Assembly (NCBI RefSeq): GCF_001544315.1
Contig: NZ_BCQG01000036.1
Location: forward strand, 1-37,723
Direction of reading: 5' to 3'
From: Geobacillus jurassicus NBRC 107829
Lineage (GTDB): Bacteria; Bacillota; Bacilli; Bacillales; Anoxybacillaceae
DNA length: 37,723 bases
The position numbers and the translations under genes are program-made. The notes beneath the pieces were generated by a model. That model did no database searches. It saw only the letters and a program-made list of their open reading frames with translations, and was not told the origin of the DNA. Below are positions 35,025-37,723 of this stretch, piece after piece. Every line of letters starts with the position of its first letter. Within the stretch, counting starts at the first letter, position 1.

Positions 35025-35654
35025 TTAACCTCCTCCGCCTTGCTGATTGCTGGTGCTTTCTTCTCCCTCTCCCCCTTCCCCGTCGCCTTTTTCTCCTTGT
35101 TTTCCTCCGCCTTGCTGAATCGTTTCAGCCGCTTTCGTCAACATATCTTGAATTTTCGCCTGATACAGCGGGCTGTTTAACGTTTCCGTGATCACCTTTT
35201 GCAAATGTTGGCGGAACTCTTTGCTTTTTAAGACATCGACCATGGCTTTTTCCATTTCCGGATCTTTTAAAATATCGATCATCAGCGATTGATAATCGGG
35301 GTCTTTCATGAGCGCCTTCATCATTTTTTCATGTTCTGCCTGCAGCCCTTTGGCAAAACTTTCAGCGAATTTCGGGTCTTTTAACGCACTTTCCCAGAAC
35401 TTTTTTCCTTGATCGGATGTCAGCATTTGTTGCAGTGTTTCTTTTACAGTTTTCTGATCCATCATCAGCTGCTGTTTCATTTGCTCATCCGACATAATAT
35501 CCTGAATCGCCTTTTTCCCCTCGTCCGTTTTTAAGATGTCAACAACCATCTTTTTCGTTTCGTCATAATCCGGGGGAGGAGGGCTGATTTCTTGTGGAGC
35601 ACAGGAACCGAGAACAAGAAAACTGAGCAAGAGGAGCGGTAGGCATTTGTTCAT
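35025..35654 (-). CDS. gerD: Spore germination lipoprotein GerD
   Basis: GerD is an inner-spore-membrane lipoprotein needed for rapid nutrient germination through clustering of Ger receptors (209 aa). The signal MNKCLPLLLLSFLVLGSC has its lipobox cysteine at C18. The middle (about 40-175) is a series of amphipathic helices with repeated Lys-Asp-Pro turns (LKDPKF, MKDPDY, LKDPEM). The last 30 residues are low complexity, rich in Gly, Glu and Gln. The ATG at 35654 is supported by AAAGGAG. An in-frame codon 33 bases upstream is not. A good sigma-G-type promoter lies upstream. Confidence 0.96.
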   Translation of the reverse strand: MNKCLPLLLLSFLVLGSCAPQEISPPPPDYDETKKMVVDILKTDEGKKAIQDIMSDEQMKQQLMMDQKTVKETLQQMLTSDQGKKFWESALKDPKFAESFAKGLQAEHEKMMKALMKDPDYQSLMIDILKDPEMEKAMVDVLKSKEFRQHLQKVITETLNSPLYQAKIQDMLTKAAETIQQGGGKQGEKGDGEGGEGEESTSNQQGGGG

Positions 35655-35690
35655 GAAAATGAGCTCCTTTCTGCAAAAATCCCTCACCCT

Positions 35691-35720
35691 TAATATGAAT
35701 GTTGGCGAAAAAAATATGCA
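35691..35720 (-). promoter_or_regulatory. Sigma-G-type promoter of gerD
   Basis: Read on the minus strand: -35 TGCATA (35720-35715), 17 bases, -10 CATATTA (35697-35691). The sigma-G consensus is TGAATA/TGCATA and CATACTA, so only one -10 base differs. B. subtilis gerD is known to be forespore sigma-G-dependent, which agrees. Confidence 0.72.
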
Positions 35721-35756
35721 TCGGGCAGATCGGAGCTGGCTTTTTTACAAGGGCGC

Positions 35757-35765
35757 TGGTAAAAT
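35757..35765 (+). promoter_or_regulatory. Extended -10 promoter candidate for kbaA
   Basis: TGGTAAAAT (35757-35765) fits an extended -10 (TGn with TAAAAT). The -35 is poor. It lies 39 bases before the kbaA start and is divergent from gerD. Confidence 0.4.
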
Positions 35766-35803
35766 GGTAAGCGGGTTATGCTGAAATGATGGAGGATGAA
35801 GCT

Positions 35804-36403
35804 GTGAACAGCCGCAAATGGGTGCGTTTATTTTTATCGACGCTGCTGATCGGCGGCATCGCCACGGCGGCCGTCGGCATTGTTTTCAACTGGGAGGAGT
35901 TCGGGCGCTTGCTGTTGCGCTTAGAAATGGTCGAATTTATGGCTGTTTTGTTATGGCATATCGGCGTTGGCTTTATTTTCAGCGTCATCAGCCAAGCGGG
36001 ATTTTTTGCCTATTTGACCGTCCATCGGTTCGGGCTTGGCATCTTCCGTTCGTTATGGAACTCTGTACAGCTTGTTTTGATTATGTTTGTGCTGTTTGAT
36101 TTAGTGTATTTCCGTTACATGGCGTTTGCAGACAAGGGTGATTCGATCATCCCGTACATGCTAGTGGCGTTGTTCATTTTGGCGGTTGGGTTGGCTGTTG
36201 CCTACGTTAAGAGCGCACAGACGAACAAAGGAGCGTTCGTTCCGGCTTTGTTCTTTATGGTCGTCGTTACGGTCATTGAATGGTTTCCCGTGTTGCGCAT
36301 CAACGACCGTGATTGGCTGTATTTGATGCTGATTCCTTTATTAGTATGCAATGCATATCAGCTTCTTATACTGCATAAATTGACAGGCGGCGCGAAACAA
36401 TAA
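35804..36403 (+). CDS. kbaA: KinB-signalling pathway activation protein KbaA
   Basis: KbaA is an integral membrane protein needed for the KinB sensor kinase to feed the sporulation phosphorelay (199 aa). About six hydrophobic segments span the protein, for example LFLSTLLIGGIATAAVGIVF, FMAVLLWHIGVGFIFSVIS and LVLIMFVLFDLVYF. I chose GTG at 35804 because GGAGG (35791-35795) is 8 bases upstream and the resulting length matches B. subtilis. The ATG pair at 35786-35791 has no ribosome-binding site. Its terminator begins inside the last codons. Confidence 0.93.
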   Translation: MNSRKWVRLFLSTLLIGGIATAAVGIVFNWEEFGRLLLRLEMVEFMAVLLWHIGVGFIFSVISQAGFFAYLTVHRFGLGIFRSLWNSVQLVLIMFVLFDLVYFRYMAFADKGDSIIPYMLVALFILAVGLAVAYVKSAQTNKGAFVPALFFMVVVTVIEWFPVLRINDRDWLYLMLIPLLVCNAYQLLILHKLTGGAKQ

Positions 36404-36429
36404 AGAAAGCAAGGCGCCGCCTGTTTTTT
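36383..36429 (+). terminator. Terminator overlapping the kbaA 3' end
   Basis: ACAGGCGGCGC (36383-36393) pairs perfectly over 11 bp with GCGCCGCCTGT (36414-36424), followed by Ts to 36429. The 5' arm encodes the last residues of KbaA and the stop codon (36401-36403) lies in the loop. Confidence 0.88.
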
Positions 36430-36529
36430 ATGGCAGTGTGCAAAAGGCGGCATACTGACAAAGGCGGCCGGATGAAAGGTTGCCTACCGCGCGATCGTAT
36501 CGCACCGGTCAAGGTTCTGCGAGAACGCG
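36430..36529. other. Convergent kbaA-pdaB gap
   Basis: CAGTGTGC (36434-36441) pairs with GCATACTG (36450-36457, one G-T pair). There is no minus-strand T-run, so I see no clear terminator for pdaB. No gene is present. Confidence 0.35.
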
Positions 36530-37285
36530 TCACTCAATCCCTCGGCTTTCCGCCTCGCCGTTCGCCAACAGCTCAGAGAGGCTGACGTTCTTATAGCCGT
36601 TTTCCTTCATGGAAGCGATAATTTTCGGCAACGCTTTCGCCGTTTGCTTTGCCGAATCGGAAGCGTGAAGGAGTATGATATCCCCAGGTTCCATGTCGCT
36701 CGTGACGTTCTCGACAATTTTGTCTGTCCCAGGATTGAGCCAATCTTTTGAATCAATGCTCCAATGGACGACGGTGTAACCGAGGGACTGGGCAACCTTT
36801 AACACATTTTTGTTGAAGTTTCCTCCTGGAGGGCGCAGCAGTTCCACTTGTTTAATTCCCAACATATCGAACACTTTTTTCGCCATCATTAAGTCTTGAC
36901 GGATTTTAGCGTTCTCTAGTTCCGTATAGTTGACAAAGTTATACCCCATGCTGCCGATTTCATGCCCCTCTTCTTTGATCCGCTTCACCACGGCTGGATG
37001 GCGTTCAGCCCAAGAGGCGGATAAAAAAAAGGTTGCGTTTTTAATCCCATGTTGCTTTAAGACATCCAAAATTTTGTCTGCGTTCTCGTCTCCCCAGCTG
37101 ATATCAAACGTCAACGCTATTTCATCGCGGGCGTTGTCTACTTTGTACACCGCCTTCGGTCCGGAAGGAAGCGAAAAAACCGGACGGTTTATTTCGTAAG
37201 CGTACAAGACGATAGCAGTGAAAAAGGCGGAGCAGATAATAATGAGAGCTTTTTTCAGCGTTCGCCCGTTCAGCGCGTAAAACAT
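36530..37285 (-). CDS. pdaB: Polysaccharide deacetylase-family sporulation protein PdaB
   Basis: PdaB belongs to the NodB-fold carbohydrate esterase 4 family and is required to maintain spores after late sporulation in B. subtilis (251 aa). An N-terminal membrane anchor (about residues 11-30) is followed by the NodB domain. Motif 1 reads TFDISWGD (59-66), where the usual second Asp is I62. The metal His pair of motif 2 is replaced (GSMGYNF, M113 and F117). Motif 3 RPPGGNF (R151) and LLHAS (H207) remain. Start at 37285 follows GGGGGA. An in-frame ATG eight codons upstream overlaps that site. Catalysis of the usual metal-dependent kind looks doubtful. Confidence 0.95.
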   Translation of the reverse strand: MFYALNGRTLKKALIIICSAFFTAIVLYAYEINRPVFSLPSGPKAVYKVDNARDEIALTFDISWGDENADKILDVLKQHGIKNATFFLSASWAERHPAVVKRIKEEGHEIGSMGYNFVNYTELENAKIRQDLMMAKKVFDMLGIKQVELLRPPGGNFNKNVLKVAQSLGYTVVHWSIDSKDWLNPGTDKIVENVTSDMEPGDIILLHASDSAKQTAKALPKIIASMKENGYKNVSLSELLANGEAESRGIE

Positions 37286-37333
37286 GGCATCGGTCCCCCT
37301 TTTTTGCATTGGAAAATCGTTGTCCTACTAAAT

Positions 37334-37363
37334 CTTTATGCGGACAGCCATGGCGGTTATGAA
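37334..37363 (-). promoter_or_regulatory. Candidate sporulation promoter of pdaB
   Basis: On the minus strand TTCATA (37363-37358), 17 bases, CATAAAG (37340-37334). The first four -10 bases fit sigma-G/sigma-E sites. It lies about 49 bases before the start codon. The match is moderate. Confidence 0.4.
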
Positions 37364-37456
37364 ACATATTTGCCATGCCTCTTGCTCTCAAAGAGATGGA
37401 GACAATCATTAGGAATAAGTTGGTGTTTGTGCCCCGAATTCCCTTGAATTAAGATA
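37364..37456. other. Spacer between pdaB and rrn promoters
   Basis: No gene, strong hairpin or promoter is seen. The right half is AT-richer and precedes the rrn promoters, so it may include upstream elements for them. Confidence 0.3.
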
Positions 37457-37485
37457 TTGCATTTTTCGTTTCACAGTGGTATATT
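37457..37485 (+). promoter_or_regulatory. rRNA operon promoter P1 (candidate)
   Basis: TTGCAT (37457-37462) and TATATT (37480-37485, 5/6) are 17 bases apart, with an extended TGG just before the -10. Its spacing to P2, about 86 bases, resembles the tandem rrn promoters of B. subtilis. Confidence 0.55.
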
Positions 37486-37499
37486 AATAACCGTCGCTA

Positions 37500-37518
37500 A
37501 TCGAACAGGATGTTCGAT
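37500..37518. repeat. Perfect palindrome between rrn P1 and P2
   Basis: ATCGAACA (37500-37507) and TGTTCGAT (37511-37518) are separated by GGA. It lies at about +8 to +26 of the P1 transcript and 25 bases upstream of the P2 -35. It could be a leader hairpin or a protein-binding site. Confidence 0.6.
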
Positions 37519-37542
37519 AGTGGTGAGCGTCGAAAAAAGATC

Positions 37543-37571
37543 TTGACAAGAAAAAACAATCATGTTAATAT
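37543..37571 (+). promoter_or_regulatory. rRNA operon promoter P2
   Basis: A perfect TTGACA (37543-37548) is followed after 17 bases by TAATAT (37566-37571), with an extended TGT immediately before the -10. An A-rich stretch follows the -35. Transcription would begin near 37578. Confidence 0.72.
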
Positions 37572-37577
37572 AAAAGA

Positions 37578-37723
37578 GCTGTTTGTGAGAGGAAAATACA
37601 ATTATTCCTCAAAGCAAACCTGCAAAGAAGGAACCTCAGCGAAATAACTTCGTTCCTTGAAAACTGAACGAAACGAAGCGCGTGCGCCACGGCGCTTTTG
37701 GCGTCTGTGGCGTGAAATTAGCC
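37578..37723 (+). promoter_or_regulatory. 5' leader of an rRNA operon (16S gene beyond the edge)
   Basis: Three hairpins are visible: GTTTG (37581-37585) with CAAAC (37615-37619) plus inner GAGGAA/TTCCTC, AAGGAAC (37628-37634) with GTTCCTT (37652-37658), and AAGCGC (37676-37681) with GCGCTT (37692-37697). The stretch CCTTGAAAACTGAACGAAA (from 37655) is the boxA-like phrase typical of Bacillus rrn leaders. The 16S start itself is not reached. Confidence 0.65.

Overview
This window is the ribosomal-protein / RNA-polymerase supercluster of a thermophilic Firmicute, almost certainly a Geobacillus of the kaustophilus/thermoleovorans type. The gene order is that of the Bacillus subtilis rpoB-to-rrnI region. 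The proteins are Bacillus-like but carry thermophile substitutions, the DNA is moderately GC-rich, and there is a zinc-binding adenylate kinase and a full set of sporulation genes. The species-level guess rests on remembered sequences (Adk differs at several residues from the G. stearothermophilus enzyme as I remember it), not on a search.

Layout. 1-429: rpoB leader, with a promoter, a terminator-like hairpin and a structured GC-rich stretch. 430-7702: rpoB and rpoC. 7763-12685: an L7Ae-type K-turn protein (ybxF), rpsL, rpsG, fusA and tuf, with extra promoters before ybxF and tuf and a strong terminator after tuf. 12728-13261: a gene-free stretch with a second, sister terminator and then two tandem sigma-A promoters for the S10 operon. 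13262-27982: one long unidirectional S10-spc-alpha array (rpsJ, rplC, rplD, rplW, rplB, rpsS, rplV, rpsC, rplP, rpmC, rpsQ, rplN, rplX, rplE, rpsN, rpsH, rplF, rplR, rpsE, rpmD, rplO, secY, adk, map, infA, rpmJ, rpsM, rpsK, rpoA, rplQ). 28095-31361: the energising module of ECF vitamin transporters (ecfA1, ecfA2, ecfT) and truA. 31411-32392: promoter, L13-type leader hairpin, rplM and rpsI. 32512-37285: sporulation and regulatory genes ybaK, cwlD, salA, gerD (minus), kbaA and pdaB (minus). 37286-37723: gene-free, holding tandem promoters and the leader of an rRNA operon whose 16S gene begins beyond the right edge.

How it works together. The first 32 kb supplies the core transcription enzyme, most small and large ribosomal proteins, the two elongation GTPases, IF1, the Sec translocon channel, and N-terminal methionine removal. 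This growth-linked set is read left to right. The last 5 kb is a spore module: cortex maturation (CwlD, PdaB), germinant signalling (GerD) and sporulation entry (KbaA). gerD and pdaB are read against the main direction from sites resembling forespore sigma-factor promoters.

I found no mobile element, CRISPR array, tRNA, prophage or unknown multigene system. The observations worth a second look are regulatory RNA structures: the rpoB leader, the twin terminators after tuf, several intergenic hairpins without U-tracts, the rpsG-fusA hairpins, the rplM leader and the rrn leader palindrome. There are also two protein-level oddities: SalA without the Fe-S CxxC motif and PdaB without its metal histidines.
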